From Pseudomonas sp. CBZ-4 (lineage in GTDB: Bacteria > Pseudomonadota > Gammaproteobacteria > Pseudomonadales > Pseudomonadaceae), in contig NZ_ANNV01000162.1 in assembly GCF_000346755.1 (NCBI RefSeq), forward strand, positions 1 to 51,191: DNA of 51,191 bases, in the 5' to 3' direction. Made by a program: the position numbers and the translations under genes. Below the pieces are notes generated by a model. It was not told where the DNA came from. It searched no databases and saw only the letters and a list, made by a program, of their open reading frames with translations. Positions 7,495 to 15,273 of this stretch are shown one piece after another. How positions within the stretch are numbered: position 1 is the first letter of the stretch; every line of letters begins with the position of its first letter.

Positions 7495-9906
7495 TTAATC
7501 CGGCAGTTTAAACGCCATCACATAGTCACCCTGCTTGGTGCCCAGGGAACCATGACCGCCCGCCACGACCAGCACGTATTGCTTGCCGTCCTTGCCGGTG
7601 TAGGTCATCGGTGTGGTTTGCGCGCCTGCTGGCAGGCGGCCTTCCCACAGTTGCTTGCCGTTTTTCACGTCATAGGCACGCAGGTACTGGTCCAGGGTGC
7701 CGCTGAGGAACGCCACGCCACCGGCGGTGGTGAATGTGCCGCCCAGGCTAGGCACGCCCATGCTCAGCGGGATTGGAACCGGCGAGCTGTCGCGCACGGT
7801 GCCGTTCTTGTGCATCCAGATGGTTTTGTGGGTGGTCAGGTCGACCGCGGCCACATAACCCCAGGCCGGTGCCTGGCACGGCAGGCCCAGTGGCGACAGC
7901 AGCGCTTCGAGGATCACGCCGTATGGCGCGCCTTTGTTCGGCTGCACGCCTTCGGTTTCGCTGACGCGTGGGCCTTGCTTGGCAATGTCGGCAGCCGGGA
8001 TCAGCTTGGACTTGAACGCCATGTAGCTTGGGTTGACGAAGGCCAGTTGACGTACCGGGTCGACGGAGATGCCGCCCCAGTCGAACACGCCGAAGTTGCC
8101 TGGGTACACGATCGAACCTTGCAGCGATGGCGGGGTGAACGGGCCATCGTAGCGCATGGATTTGAAATCAATCCGGCACAGCAGTTGGTCGAACGGGGTC
8201 ACGCCCCACATGTCGCGTTCTTTCAACGGCGGCGGCATGAAGTTCAGGTCGGACTTGGGCTGGGTCGGCGAGGTGTGGTCGCCAGCGACTGCGCCTTGCG
8301 GTACGGCGATTTCGTGGATCGGCACCACGGGCTGGCCAGTGGCACGGTCGAGCACGTAGATGCTGCCTTGCTTGGTCGACGCCATGACCGCCTGCTTCAC
8401 GCCGGCTTCGGTCTTGATGTCGATCAGCGACGGCTGGCCGCCGACGTCCATGTCCCACAGGTCATGGTGAGTGAACTGGAAGGTCCATTTCACGTGGCCG
8501 CTGTCGATGTCCAGGGCGGTCAGGCCGGCGCTGAATTTTTCCGAATCTTCGGTACGGTCGCCGCCGTATTGGTCGGGCATCTGGTTGCCCATCGGCAGGT
8601 AGAGCATGCCGAGTTTTTCATCCACCGAGAACATGGACCACATGTTCGGCGAGTTGCGGGTGTAGGTCTTGCCTTCGGCCAACGGAGTGGTGTCGTCCGG
8701 GTTGCCGCTGTCCCAGTTCCACACCAGCTTGCCGGTGTGTACGTCGAACGCGCGGATCACGCCGCTCGGCTCGTCGGTGGAAACGTTATCGGTAACGTGG
8801 CCGCCGATCACGACCAGGTTCTTGGTCACGGCCGGTGGCGAGGTGGAGTAGTAACCGCCCGGGGCGAAGCCGCCGATGTTGGCGCGCAGGTCGACCTGGC
8901 CTTTGTCACCGAAGTCTTCGCACATCTTGCCGGTGTCGGCGTTCAGGGCGATCAGACGGGTGTCGGCAGTCGGTACGAAAATGCGTTTCGGGCAGGCATT
9001 CGGTGCAGCCGCCGGGCTGGCGCTGCCGGTGGGGCTCTGCTCGGAAGCGTAGACTGCGTCATCGTGATACGACACGCCACGGCAGGTCATGTGGGCCCAG
9101 CCTTTGAAGTTCTCGGCGCCCATGCTGCTGATCTTCGGATCGAAGCGCCAGATTTCCTTGCCGGTGTCCGGGTCCAGGGCAATCACTTGGCTGTGCGGGG
9201 TGCACACGTAAAGCATGCCGTTGACTTTCAGCGGGGTGTTTTCCGCGGTGGTCTCGCCTGGATCGTTCGGGCCAGGCAGGTCGCCGGTGCGGTAGGTCCA
9301 TGCCGGCACCAGCTTGCTCACGTTTTGCGGGGTGATCTGTGCCAGGGGCGAGTAACGGTCGCCGAACGCCGAACGGCCGTAGGAATTCCAGTCGCCATCA
9401 GGCTGGGCCGGCGCAGCGCTGGCCATGCCAGGGACGGCGTCGCGGTCCAGTTGGCCTTTGATCTCACCCGGGTTGGTGAATTGGCTGGCAACCGCAGCGG
9501 CGCCAGCCAGCACCACGGCTACGCTCAGCGCGCCGGTGCCCAGTGGCGCCGGTTGGCCGCGCAGCAGCGGGCGACGGACCCACGGCAGCAACATGACGAT
9601 GCCCAAGGCGAACAGCAGGGCCAGGCGCGGCACCAGCTGCCACCAGTCCAGGCCGACTTCCCACAGTGCCCACACGGTGCTGGCGAACAACACCAGTGCG
9701 TACAGGCCCAGCGCGGCGCGGCGGTTGGCCAGCAGCAGAATGCCGGTCAGGCCGACGCCGATACCGGCCAGCAGGTAGTACAACGACCCGCCGAGCATGC
9801 TCAGCTTGACGCCGCCGGCCAGCAAGGCCAGGCCCATGATCAGCAGCAAGACGCCTAGCAGCTTGGGCAGCAAGCGGCTTGGACTTGAAGCACCATCAGT
9901 GCTCAT
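7495..9906 (-). CDS. gcd: Membrane-bound PQQ-dependent glucose dehydrogenase
   Basis: 803 aa, close to the usual length of the quinoprotein glucose dehydrogenase Gcd. It oxidises glucose to gluconolactone on the periplasmic face and passes electrons to ubiquinone. The first ~140 residues form five membrane segments. A PQQ beta-propeller follows, with WNSYGRSAFGDRYSPLAQI at its start and typical blade motifs (TGKEIWRFDP, HHDLWDMDVGGQPSLID). The start ATG at 9906 has GGAG about 7 bases upstream. Gluconate production by this enzyme underlies peripheral glucose use and phosphate solubilisation in fluorescent pseudomonads. The upstream region has several candidate operators (10001-10129), consistent with control by carbon source. 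Confidence 0.96.
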   Translation of the reverse strand: MSTDGASSPSRLLPKLLGVLLLIMGLALLAGGVKLSMLGGSLYYLLAGIGVGLTGILLLANRRAALGLYALVLFASTVWALWEVGLDWWQLVPRLALLFALGIVMLLPWVRRPLLRGQPAPLGTGALSVAVVLAGAAAVASQFTNPGEIKGQLDRDAVPGMASAAPAQPDGDWNSYGRSAFGDRYSPLAQITPQNVSKLVPAWTYRTGDLPGPNDPGETTAENTPLKVNGMLYVCTPHSQVIALDPDTGKEIWRFDPKISSMGAENFKGWAHMTCRGVSYHDDAVYASEQSPTGSASPAAAPNACPKRIFVPTADTRLIALNADTGKMCEDFGDKGQVDLRANIGGFAPGGYYSTSPPAVTKNLVVIGGHVTDNVSTDEPSGVIRAFDVHTGKLVWNWDSGNPDDTTPLAEGKTYTRNSPNMWSMFSVDEKLGMLYLPMGNQMPDQYGGDRTEDSEKFSAGLTALDIDSGHVKWTFQFTHHDLWDMDVGGQPSLIDIKTEAGVKQAVMASTKQGSIYVLDRATGQPVVPIHEIAVPQGAVAGDHTSPTQPKSDLNFMPPPLKERDMWGVTPFDQLLCRIDFKSMRYDGPFTPPSLQGSIVYPGNFGVFDWGGISVDPVRQLAFVNPSYMAFKSKLIPAADIAKQGPRVSETEGVQPNKGAPYGVILEALLSPLGLPCQAPAWGYVAAVDLTTHKTIWMHKNGTVRDSSPVPIPLSMGVPSLGGTFTTAGGVAFLSGTLDQYLRAYDVKNGKQLWEGRLPAGAQTTPMTYTGKDGKQYVLVVAGGHGSLGTKQGDYVMAFKLPD

Positions 9907-10000
9907 AGTGTGTTTCTCCGTTACGTTGGAATTATGTAACCCCGTGCTTCACTGTAGATGACGATTCAGCACAGGCTTGGTTCAGCGATATTCGGTTTTT

Positions 10001-10026
10001 CTGTGGATAAAGCGGGTTATCCACAG
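10001..10026. promoter_or_regulatory. Two perfect DnaA boxes in inverted orientation
   Basis: CTGTGGATAA (10001-10010) and TTATCCACAG (10017-10026) form a perfect 10-base inverted repeat with a 6-base spacer. Each arm contains the exact consensus DnaA box TTATCCACA on opposite strands. It lies about 95 bases upstream of the gcd start codon. Confidence 0.6.
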
Positions 10027-10059
10027 GCGGGCGATTTATTCCCAGGCGCGGAGGGGTGT

Positions 10060-10075
10060 AAGACAGCGCTGTCTT
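10060..10075. promoter_or_regulatory. Perfect 16-base CG-centred palindrome upstream of gcd
   Basis: AAGACAGCGCTGTCTT is fully self-complementary with CG at the centre, the usual form of LacI/GalR-family operators. It lies about 155 bases upstream of the gcd start. The regulator is not identified. Confidence 0.45.
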
Positions 10076-10117
10076 TGCGAAGGGGGATATTCGGCAAGAT
10101 GGGATCGACCGGGAGCG

Positions 10118-10129
10118 TGAAACGTTTCA
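10118..10129. promoter_or_regulatory. Palindrome TGAAACGTTTCA, Cra/PtxS-like operator
   Basis: A perfect 12-base palindrome with central CG. It differs by one base from the Pseudomonas Cra (FruR) site TTAAACGTTTCA as I recall it, and resembles a shortened PtxS site TGAAACCGGTTTCA. Both regulators belong to the LacI family and act in sugar metabolism, which suits a position upstream of gcd. The assignment to either is inference. Confidence 0.4.
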
Positions 10130-10254
10130 GGTTGTTGCCGGGAAGGATAAAGGGAGTTGTGTTGGAGAGAAAGGGCGAATCGCGATATGCATCATTTCTG
10201 AATTGGTAACAGTGACAGAACGTCGCTGCAAAAAGGCGGGTGTGGGTGGGCTTT

Positions 10255-10357
10255 TGTGGGAGCTGGCTTGTGTGGGAGCTGGCTTGCCTGCGATGCAGGC
10301 ACCTCGGTGTATCAGTGATACCGAGGTGATGCTATCGCAGGCAAGCCAGCTCCCACA
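10255..10357. repeat. REP pair with a tandem 16-base duplication
   Basis: A paired REP occupies 10271-10357 with the GTGGGAGCTGGCTTGCC core in inverted orientation. Its first 16 bases, TGTGGGAGCTGGCTTG, are duplicated in tandem at 10255-10270. Confidence 0.85.
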
Positions 10358-10395
10358 GAAAAGCCCAGTTTCCACAGGGGGGATTTCGGTGTGGG

Positions 10396-12414
10396 TTAGA
10401 ACGTGGTGCGGATGCCGACCTGCACACTTCTGCCCGGCGCCGGCGCGATGTCGCGCAGGATCGAGCTGGCATAACGCACGGTCTGGTTGGTCAGGTTTTC
10501 ACCGTTCACAAACGCCAGCCACTGGCTGCCACCGACATTGAAGCGATAACCCGCGCTGGCGCCCAGGGTGGTGTAGCCGTCGGTGCCGCTTTCGTTATCC
10601 GGCACACGGCCTTGGCCCGCCGCATGTTCCACGTCGATCCGCGCCTGCCAGCGGTCCAGTTCCCACAGCAAACCGCTGTTCAAACGTAGCGGCGCAATAC
10701 GTGGCAAGGCTTCGCCGGTGTCGAGGTTGGTGGCGCGGGTGTAGTCGCCCGACAGTTCCAGGGCGAACTTGCCGTAGGCGCTTTCGCCGAGTTTCCAGTG
10801 ATCCTGGGCTTCAAAGCCGGCGAAACGCGCGCGTACGCCGGAGTATTTGTACTCAGGGATGCCATCCGCGTCTTCTTCCCCTTCGTCGTTCAACGTACGA
10901 CCACTGCCCAGCAGGCCGATGTAGTTGGAGAAGTGGCTGTAGAACACGCCGAAGCTGCCCTTGTGGGTGCCATTGTCAAAACGCAGGGCCAGGTCGCTGG
11001 ACACGGCTTTTTCTTTCTTCAGGTTGGCGTCGCCCAACTCGTAAGTGCCGGTGGCGACGTGGGCGCCGTTGGCGTACAGCTCGTAGAAGGTCGGTGCGCG
11101 CTCGGTGTAGCCGAGGGTCGCGGCGACGGACCAGATCGGCGTGAGGGTGTACACCGCGCCCGACGACAGGCTGCCAGCGGTGAAGTCATTGGATTTGTCC
11201 GCGCCGGCAAAGCGCGCGTTGCCCTTGGCATCCGGATCGACGCTGGTGTGTTCCAGGCGCCCGCCGAGGCTGAGTTTGAGGCGCTCGGTGGCCTGCATTT
11301 CTTCGAGGATAAACAGCGCGCCGGCGTTGGTGTCGGTCTGCGGCACGAAGGCTTCTTCGCCCAGGGCGGAGAATTCGTTGCGGGTCACTTGCGCGCCGAC
11401 CACGCCGTTGAACGGGCCGATGGACTGGTGACGGGCTTCTACGCGGGCTTCATAACCCTTGTTCTTGAAGATCGTGCCGGTTTCGCCGCCTTCGATTTCG
11501 CGGTGTTCGTAATCGGTGTAGCCGGCGTCGACTTTGACCGAGGTAAACGGCCCTTGCAGGTTGCGGATTTCCGAGGCGAACGCGTAGTGATCCTGCTTCA
11601 TGCGGATGCGCACGTCCTGTTCGGCGGGGGAGCCGTAGTTCGCGTCATAGCTGCTGTAGGACAGGCCGGCATAACCGTCATCCCAGGTGTAGGAACCGCC
11701 CACGGCGCCGCCGTCCTGGCGTCCGTCGCTGTTGCCCAGGCGGCCGTTTTTGCCGGGTGCATCTTCGGTCTCGGGGGCGTGGCGGCTGCGGGCCTGGCCT
11801 GGGATTTTCAGGTCGTTGAATTCCCGCGCGTTGGCGTCCAGGTGCAGGGCGAACGTGCCGTTGCCGGCTTCCAGGCGGCCCGCGCTGCTGCGGGTGGTGT
11901 CGGCGCCGCCGTAGCGCAATTCACCGGCACCGTGGATGCCTTCGATGGCTTCGGTGGGGATGCGGTTGTCGAAGGTGTTGACCACGCCGCCGATGGCGCT
12001 GCCGCCGTACAACAACGCCGCCGGGCCACGGACGATTTCGATGCGGTCGACGTTGACCGGGTCCAGCGGTACCGCGTGGTCGTAGGACAGCGACGACGCA
12101 TCCAGTGCGCCGACGCCGTTGCGCAGGATGCGAATGCGGTCGCCGTCCTGGCCACGGATGATCGGCCGGCTGGCGCCCGGGCCAAAGTACGACGACGACA
12201 CGCCGGGCTGCTTGTTCAGGGTTTCGCCAAGGCTGCCTTTTTGTTGCAGGGTCAGGTCATCACCTTCCAGCACGGTGGTGGGCGAAGCGAGTTGTTCGCT
12301 GCCCAGCGGGTTGCCGGTGATGACTTGGGGTTGCAGCTCAAGGGCCTGGGCGTGGGAGCTGATCAGCAGGGCGGCGGCAAGCGGGGACAAGCGCCACAGA
12401 GAAGAGAGGGACAT
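10396..12414 (-). CDS. znuD: TonB-dependent outer-membrane receptor, ZnuD-type zinc uptake
   Basis: 672 aa with a signal peptide ending AQA. A plug domain follows, with typical elements: a TonB-box-like start, GASRPIIRGQDGDRIRILRNG, IEIVRGPAALLYGGSAIGGVVN. It then forms a beta-barrel ending in phenylalanine (GIRTTF). The segment VDAGYTDYEHREIEGGETGT with FKNKGYEARVE resembles neisserial ZnuD and the Pseudomonas homologue PA0781, which import zinc across the outer membrane. The zinc assignment is supported independently by a Zur-like box just upstream. ATG 12414 is chosen over the longer frame starting at 12507 because it gives a clean signal peptide with AAGGA upstream; the longer start would also place the Zur box inside the coding region. 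Confidence 0.85.
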   Translation of the reverse strand: MSLSSLWRLSPLAAALLISSHAQALELQPQVITGNPLGSEQLASPTTVLEGDDLTLQQKGSLGETLNKQPGVSSSYFGPGASRPIIRGQDGDRIRILRNGVGALDASSLSYDHAVPLDPVNVDRIEIVRGPAALLYGGSAIGGVVNTFDNRIPTEAIEGIHGAGELRYGGADTTRSSAGRLEAGNGTFALHLDANAREFNDLKIPGQARSRHAPETEDAPGKNGRLGNSDGRQDGGAVGGSYTWDDGYAGLSYSSYDANYGSPAEQDVRIRMKQDHYAFASEIRNLQGPFTSVKVDAGYTDYEHREIEGGETGTIFKNKGYEARVEARHQSIGPFNGVVGAQVTRNEFSALGEEAFVPQTDTNAGALFILEEMQATERLKLSLGGRLEHTSVDPDAKGNARFAGADKSNDFTAGSLSSGAVYTLTPIWSVAATLGYTERAPTFYELYANGAHVATGTYELGDANLKKEKAVSSDLALRFDNGTHKGSFGVFYSHFSNYIGLLGSGRTLNDEGEEDADGIPEYKYSGVRARFAGFEAQDHWKLGESAYGKFALELSGDYTRATNLDTGEALPRIAPLRLNSGLLWELDRWQARIDVEHAAGQGRVPDNESGTDGYTTLGASAGYRFNVGGSQWLAFVNGENLTNQTVRYASSILRDIAPAPGRSVQVGIRTTF

Positions 12415-12454
12415 CGGACATTCCTTGGCAAAACGGCGAAAAGATTTGATATGG

Positions 12455-12473
12455 ATAGTTACAATATAACATC
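12455..12473. promoter_or_regulatory. Zur-like box upstream of znuD
   Basis: The core GTTACAATATAAC (12458-12470) is a near-perfect palindrome matching the proteobacterial Zur consensus GTTATANTATAAC. It lies about 45 bases upstream of the znuD start codon in the divergent znuD/VF530 intergenic region. A box sharing 11 of 13 bases precedes the type B L31 gene at 46794. Confidence 0.75.
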
Positions 12474-12565
12474 TCTTTTTCGTCTGGGAACGGGAACTTT
12501 TTAGCACTGGGCGGGCGGGGTGATAAGGTGTGCGCCTTCGTGACCCTTTTTTTCATAGGCCCGGC

Positions 12566-12799
12566 ATGACCGCGACAAGCAACGACCCACTCCACGGCGT
12601 GACCCTGCAACACGTCCTCACCACCCTGGTGGAACACTACGAATGGGACGGCCTGGCCGAGCGCATTGATATCCGCTGCTTCAAGAGCGACCCGAGCATC
12701 AAGTCGAGCCTGACTTTCCTGCGTAAAACCCCGTGGGCGCGGGAGAAAGTCGAAGGGTTGTACGTCAAGCTGATGCGCACCAAACGTCCGTTGGATTGA
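12566..12799 (+). CDS. VF530-family (DUF2132) small putative DNA-binding protein
   Basis: 77 aa. It contains DPLHGVTLQHVLTTLVEHYEWDGLAERI, then CFKSDPSIKSSLTFLRKTPWAREKVE, characteristic of the VF530 family. A solved member has a small helical fold and was proposed to bind DNA; the cellular role is unknown. ATG 12566 is the only start that places the conserved region properly. The following membrane-protein gene starts 4 bases after its stop codon, so the two are probably co-transcribed. It is divergent from znuD and shares that promoter region, so Zur influence is possible but not shown. Confidence 0.85.
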   Translation: MTATSNDPLHGVTLQHVLTTLVEHYEWDGLAERIDIRCFKSDPSIKSSLTFLRKTPWAREKVEGLYVKLMRTKRPLD

Positions 12800-12803
12800 G
12801 CCG

Positions 12804-13430
12804 GTGAAGCGCTTTGTCGCGGCAGCGGCGCTGGCGGGTTGGGTGGGGCTGGCGATCCAGCAGTACCTGATTTTCTATTCGCGCTGGACGTCCGGCGCCA
12901 GCCTGTTGGGCGGGCTGGTCAACTTCTTCAGTTTCTTCACGGTGCTGACCAACACGCTGGCCGTGGTGGTGTTGAGTTATGCGCTGGTCAAGCGCGACTC
13001 GGCGGCAAAGCGGTTTTTCCTCGCGCCCAAGGTCAGCAGTGGCATTGCCGTGAGCATCGCCGTGGTGGGCCTGGCGTACAGCCTGTTGCTGCGGCATTTG
13101 TGGCAGCCTGAAGGCTTTCAATTCATCGCCGACGAATTGCTGCACGACGTGATGCCGGTGTTGTTCTTGATCTACTGGTGGCGGTGCGTGCCCAAGGGCA
13201 CGTTGCAGCTCAAGCATATCGGCGCCTGGGTGATTTACCCGCTGGTGTACTTCGCCTATGTGCTGCTGCGTGGGCATTTGCTGGGGCAGTATCAGTACCC
13301 GTTCATTGATGTGGACACGCTGGGTTATCCACATGTGTTTGTGAATGCCGGGGGGATTCTGGTGGGGTTTGTGGCGATTGCTTTAGGGGTGGTGGGTCTG
13401 GATAAGCTCTTGAAATCACCCCAGACCTGA
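12804..13430 (+). CDS. Pr6Pr-family integral membrane protein
   Basis: 208 aa with about six hydrophobic segments, for example AAAALAGWVGLAIQQYLIF, LVNFFSFFTVLTNTLAVVV and ISVAVVGLAYSLLL. The pattern FFSFFTVLTNTL and the HDVMPVLFLIYWW segment match the Pr6Pr (FAR-17a/AIG1-like) membrane family, whose function in bacteria is unknown. The start is GTG 12804, directly after the VF530 stop. It ends in a convergent intergenic region occupied by a REP pair that probably also acts as a transcript end. Confidence 0.8.
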   Translation: MKRFVAAAALAGWVGLAIQQYLIFYSRWTSGASLLGGLVNFFSFFTVLTNTLAVVVLSYALVKRDSAAKRFFLAPKVSSGIAVSIAVVGLAYSLLLRHLWQPEGFQFIADELLHDVMPVLFLIYWWRCVPKGTLQLKHIGAWVIYPLVYFAYVLLRGHLLGQYQYPFIDVDTLGYPHVFVNAGGILVGFVAIALGVVGLDKLLKSPQT

Positions 13431-13447
13431 GGTGAAAAAAGGTTCAA

Positions 13448-13538
13448 ATGTGGGAGCGGGCTTGCCCGCGATTGCGGTGGGTCAGTCAATACCTCTGTTG
13501 CTGATACACCGCTATCGCGGGCAAGCCCGCTCCCACAT
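13448..13538. repeat. Paired REP (REPIN), GCGGGCTTGCCCGC class
   Basis: Inverted arms with the core GTGGGAGCGGGCTTGCCCGC flank a short spacer, between the convergent ends of the Pr6Pr gene and the siderophore-interacting protein gene. This is the G-variant of the REP core, also seen as a single arm at 114-152. Confidence 0.9.
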
Positions 13539-13555
13539 TTTTGACCGAGCCAGGC

Positions 13556-14323
13556 TTATTCTTCTTCGCTGCCCTCCGCACGCCAGTAACCCACGGCCTT
13601 GAGGAATTCTTCGTTGACCTTGTGCGTATCCAACAGCACGCGCCGCACCTGGCGCGACAGCTTGGTTTCCATCGCTACAAAGCTGTACAGCGAACCACTC
13701 GGCAGCGTCAGTTTCTGTACGGTCTCCAGCAGGTCATCCTGGCCGCGAATCACCCAGATCACCTCAACGCCGGCAGCACTCTGCAGCGCCTGTTTTTCTG
13801 CCGCATCGGCAATCTCAATCACGGCCAACACTGTACGCCCCGCCGGCAATTCCTCCAGGCGCCGCGCAATGGCGGGCAGGGCGGTTTCGTCGCCGATCAG
13901 CAGGTAGCTGTCGAAGATATCCGGCACGATCATCGAGCCCCGTGGCCCACCGATGTACAGGTGCTGGCCGACCTGTACCCGCTCGGCCCAGGTGGACGCG
14001 GGGCCATCGCCGTGCAGCACGAAGTCGATGTCCAGTTCGCCGATGTCCAGGTCGAACCGCCGTGGCGTGTAGTCGCGCATCGCCGGTTGCGGGCCGTCGC
14101 CCTTGATGCTGAACGTCGGGCTTTCCAGTGCGGCCTGTTCCGCTGCGTTCTGCGGGAACAGCAGCTTGATGTGATCGTCGCTGCCCAGGCTGACAAAGCC
14201 TGCCAGTTCCGGCCCGCCCAACGTGACGCGGCGCATGCGCGGGGTGATATCGACTACGCGCAACACTTCGAGTCGGCGGCGTTTGATTTCGTGACTGACA
14301 CGGTGGATCACTTGGCTATTCAT
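13556..14323 (-). CDS. Siderophore-interacting protein (YqjH/ViuB-like ferric reductase)
   Basis: 255 aa, cytoplasmic. It matches the siderophore-interacting protein family: an N-terminal FAD-binding barrel with MRRVTLGGPEL and the flavin motif R-x-Y-T (MRDYTPRRFD, about residue 83), then GGPRGSMIV and a C-terminal NAD(P)H-binding-like lobe with ETALPAIARRLEELP. Family members such as E. coli YqjH reduce ferric siderophores to release iron. The start codon overlaps the stop of the upstream PadR regulator by four bases (ATGA), so the two genes are translationally coupled. Repression by the PadR protein, as with YqjI and yqjH in E. coli, is inferred. Confidence 0.88.
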   Translation of the reverse strand: MNSQVIHRVSHEIKRRRLEVLRVVDITPRMRRVTLGGPELAGFVSLGSDDHIKLLFPQNAAEQAALESPTFSIKGDGPQPAMRDYTPRRFDLDIGELDIDFVLHGDGPASTWAERVQVGQHLYIGGPRGSMIVPDIFDSYLLIGDETALPAIARRLEELPAGRTVLAVIEIADAAEKQALQSAAGVEVIWVIRGQDDLLETVQKLTLPSGSLYSFVAMETKLSRQVRRVLLDTHKVNEEFLKAVGYWRAEGSEEE

Positions 14324-14841
14324 TGGTCTTTCCCGTCGGCAATGGCTTGAGCGGTGCGATTGAGCAGCGCCGCGACACGAACGATTTCTTCCGGGCTCCA
14401 GCGCCCGTGGTGCGAGTGCAAGGCGTGGCGCAGGTTGTGCACCGCCTCGTGGATCTCGGGCGGGCGGTCATGGCCGCGCAGTGAGCGCTTGCTCACGTCG
14501 ATGCGCATGCGCACACCGTCCAACGCCACCTGTTGCTCGCTTAAGAAGAGACGACCGGCGTCGGTGATTGTGTAGCGTTTTTTTCCGCCGTCAGGATCGC
14601 TGACGATCAGGTCGCTCTCTTCCAGGAACGTCAGGGTTGGGTAGATCACGCCGGGGCTGGGGCTGTAGGCGCCGTCAAACAGGCTTTCGATACGGCGGAT
14701 CAGGTCGTAGCCGTGGCACGGCTGCTCGGCGATCAGCGCCGGCAGCAGCAGGTTCAAGTCGCCGGGTGCAAATACCCGGGGGCCGCGACCGCGGCCTGCG
14801 CGCGGGTCAAAGCCGTCGCGCTGGTGAGGATGGTCTCGCAT
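14320..14841 (-). CDS. PadR-family regulator, YqjI-like
   Basis: 173 aa from ATG 14841. The winged-helix PadR domain is clear: LLLPALIAEQPCHGYDLIRRIE, then PSPGVIYPTLTFLEESDLI and GGKKRYTITDAG. The arrangement with PSPGVIYPTL is like E. coli YqjI, a nickel/iron-responsive repressor of the ferric-reductase gene yqjH. YqjI has a long Cys/His-rich metal-binding extension. Here the N-terminal extension is short and holds only two His residues (MRDHPHQRDGF), so metal sensing may be weaker or use other residues. The gene is co-transcribed with the siderophore-interacting protein gene; in E. coli the pair is divergent. An inverted repeat 25 bases upstream is a likely autoregulatory site. Confidence 0.85.
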   Translation of the reverse strand: MRDHPHQRDGFDPRAGRGRGPRVFAPGDLNLLLPALIAEQPCHGYDLIRRIESLFDGAYSPSPGVIYPTLTFLEESDLIVSDPDGGKKRYTITDAGRLFLSEQQVALDGVRMRIDVSKRSLRGHDRPPEIHEAVHNLRHALHSHHGRWSPEEIVRVAALLNRTAQAIADGKDQ

Positions 14842-14865
14842 GGGTGGGAGCCTCTGTGTGTGTCT

Positions 14866-14887
14866 AGATATAACGTAAGATATATCT
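14866..14887. promoter_or_regulatory. Likely PadR operator
   Basis: Perfect inverted repeat AGATAT (14866-14871) / ATATCT (14882-14887) with a 10-base spacer, 25 bases upstream of the padR-like start codon. PadR-type repressors bind such AT-rich dyads in their own promoters. Confidence 0.5.
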
Positions 14888-15222
14888 TGAGGCCGGTGCA
14901 AGAGCGCCCGACAAACGGTCGCCCCTGCGCAGGGCTTGGACGCGCCATTCGTCGATTGACTAGAGCAACTACTCAAGTTGTGCTGTAAGTTCTAATTCGT
15001 TGTATATGTTGTTGTTTTTTAGTTGCTGTAATCCTCGTCTTACGTATAGTTTCTTGGTTAAACCATTCTCATTAAGTCTCGCGTAGTCTGCGTCTTACGG
15101 ATGCATTTAAAGTTTTGGCAAAGTGCTATATTTTTCCGGTGTATCGAGGTGTAACAGAGCTACGGGGTTAAACGAAACGGACGGCTTACTTTTTCGGAAG
15201 TCAACTTGATACTTGTCCTGCG

Positions 15223-15273
15223 TTGCACAGGCAGCTGCCGTGCAATGCAATAAGTTGGAAATTCACTTTCCAA
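15223..15273 (+). promoter_or_regulatory. Two consecutive hairpins in the fimbrial leader
   Basis: Bases 15223-15245 form an imperfect long palindrome (TTGCAC...GTGCAA around GGCAGCTGCC). Bases 15255-15261 and 15267-15273 form a perfect stem TTGGAAA/TTTCCAA with a 5-base loop. Both lie within 80 bases of the first fimbrial start codon. They could be protein-binding sites or 5' RNA structures stabilising the subunit mRNA. Confidence 0.4.

Larger units (their letters stand above)
9907..10395. other. gcd upstream region, no gene supported
   Basis: This 489-base stretch separates the gcd start from the end of the TonB receptor gene. A frame of about 83 codons on the plus strand (9958-10209) has no recognisable product and runs through clear regulatory palindromes, so it is not called. 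Contents: opposed DnaA boxes (10001-10026), two CG-centred palindromes (10060-10075 and 10118-10129), and a REP cluster (10255-10357). Confidence 0.65.

Noticed and set aside
7552..9858. 768-codon open frame on the plus strand antisense to gcd
   Set aside because: It mirrors the strongly recognisable gcd codons; its translation is low-complexity, rich in H, Q, R, A and V, with no family features. GC-rich codon bias produces such antisense frames.
9958..10209. Possible small gene of 83 codons upstream of gcd
   Set aside because: No ribosome-binding site, no recognisable protein, and it runs across the DnaA-box dyad and two palindromes, which explain the conservation-like look of the sequence.
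10798..12504. 568-codon plus-strand frame opposite the TonB receptor gene
   Set aside because: Antisense shadow; the minus-strand product has clear plug and barrel motifs.
13324..13332. TTATCCACA DnaA-box match inside the Pr6Pr gene
   Set aside because: Single match within coding sequence, with no partner; expected by chance.
13541..14350. 269-codon plus-strand frame opposite the siderophore-interacting protein gene
   Set aside because: Shadow; it begins inside a REP element and has no family resemblance.
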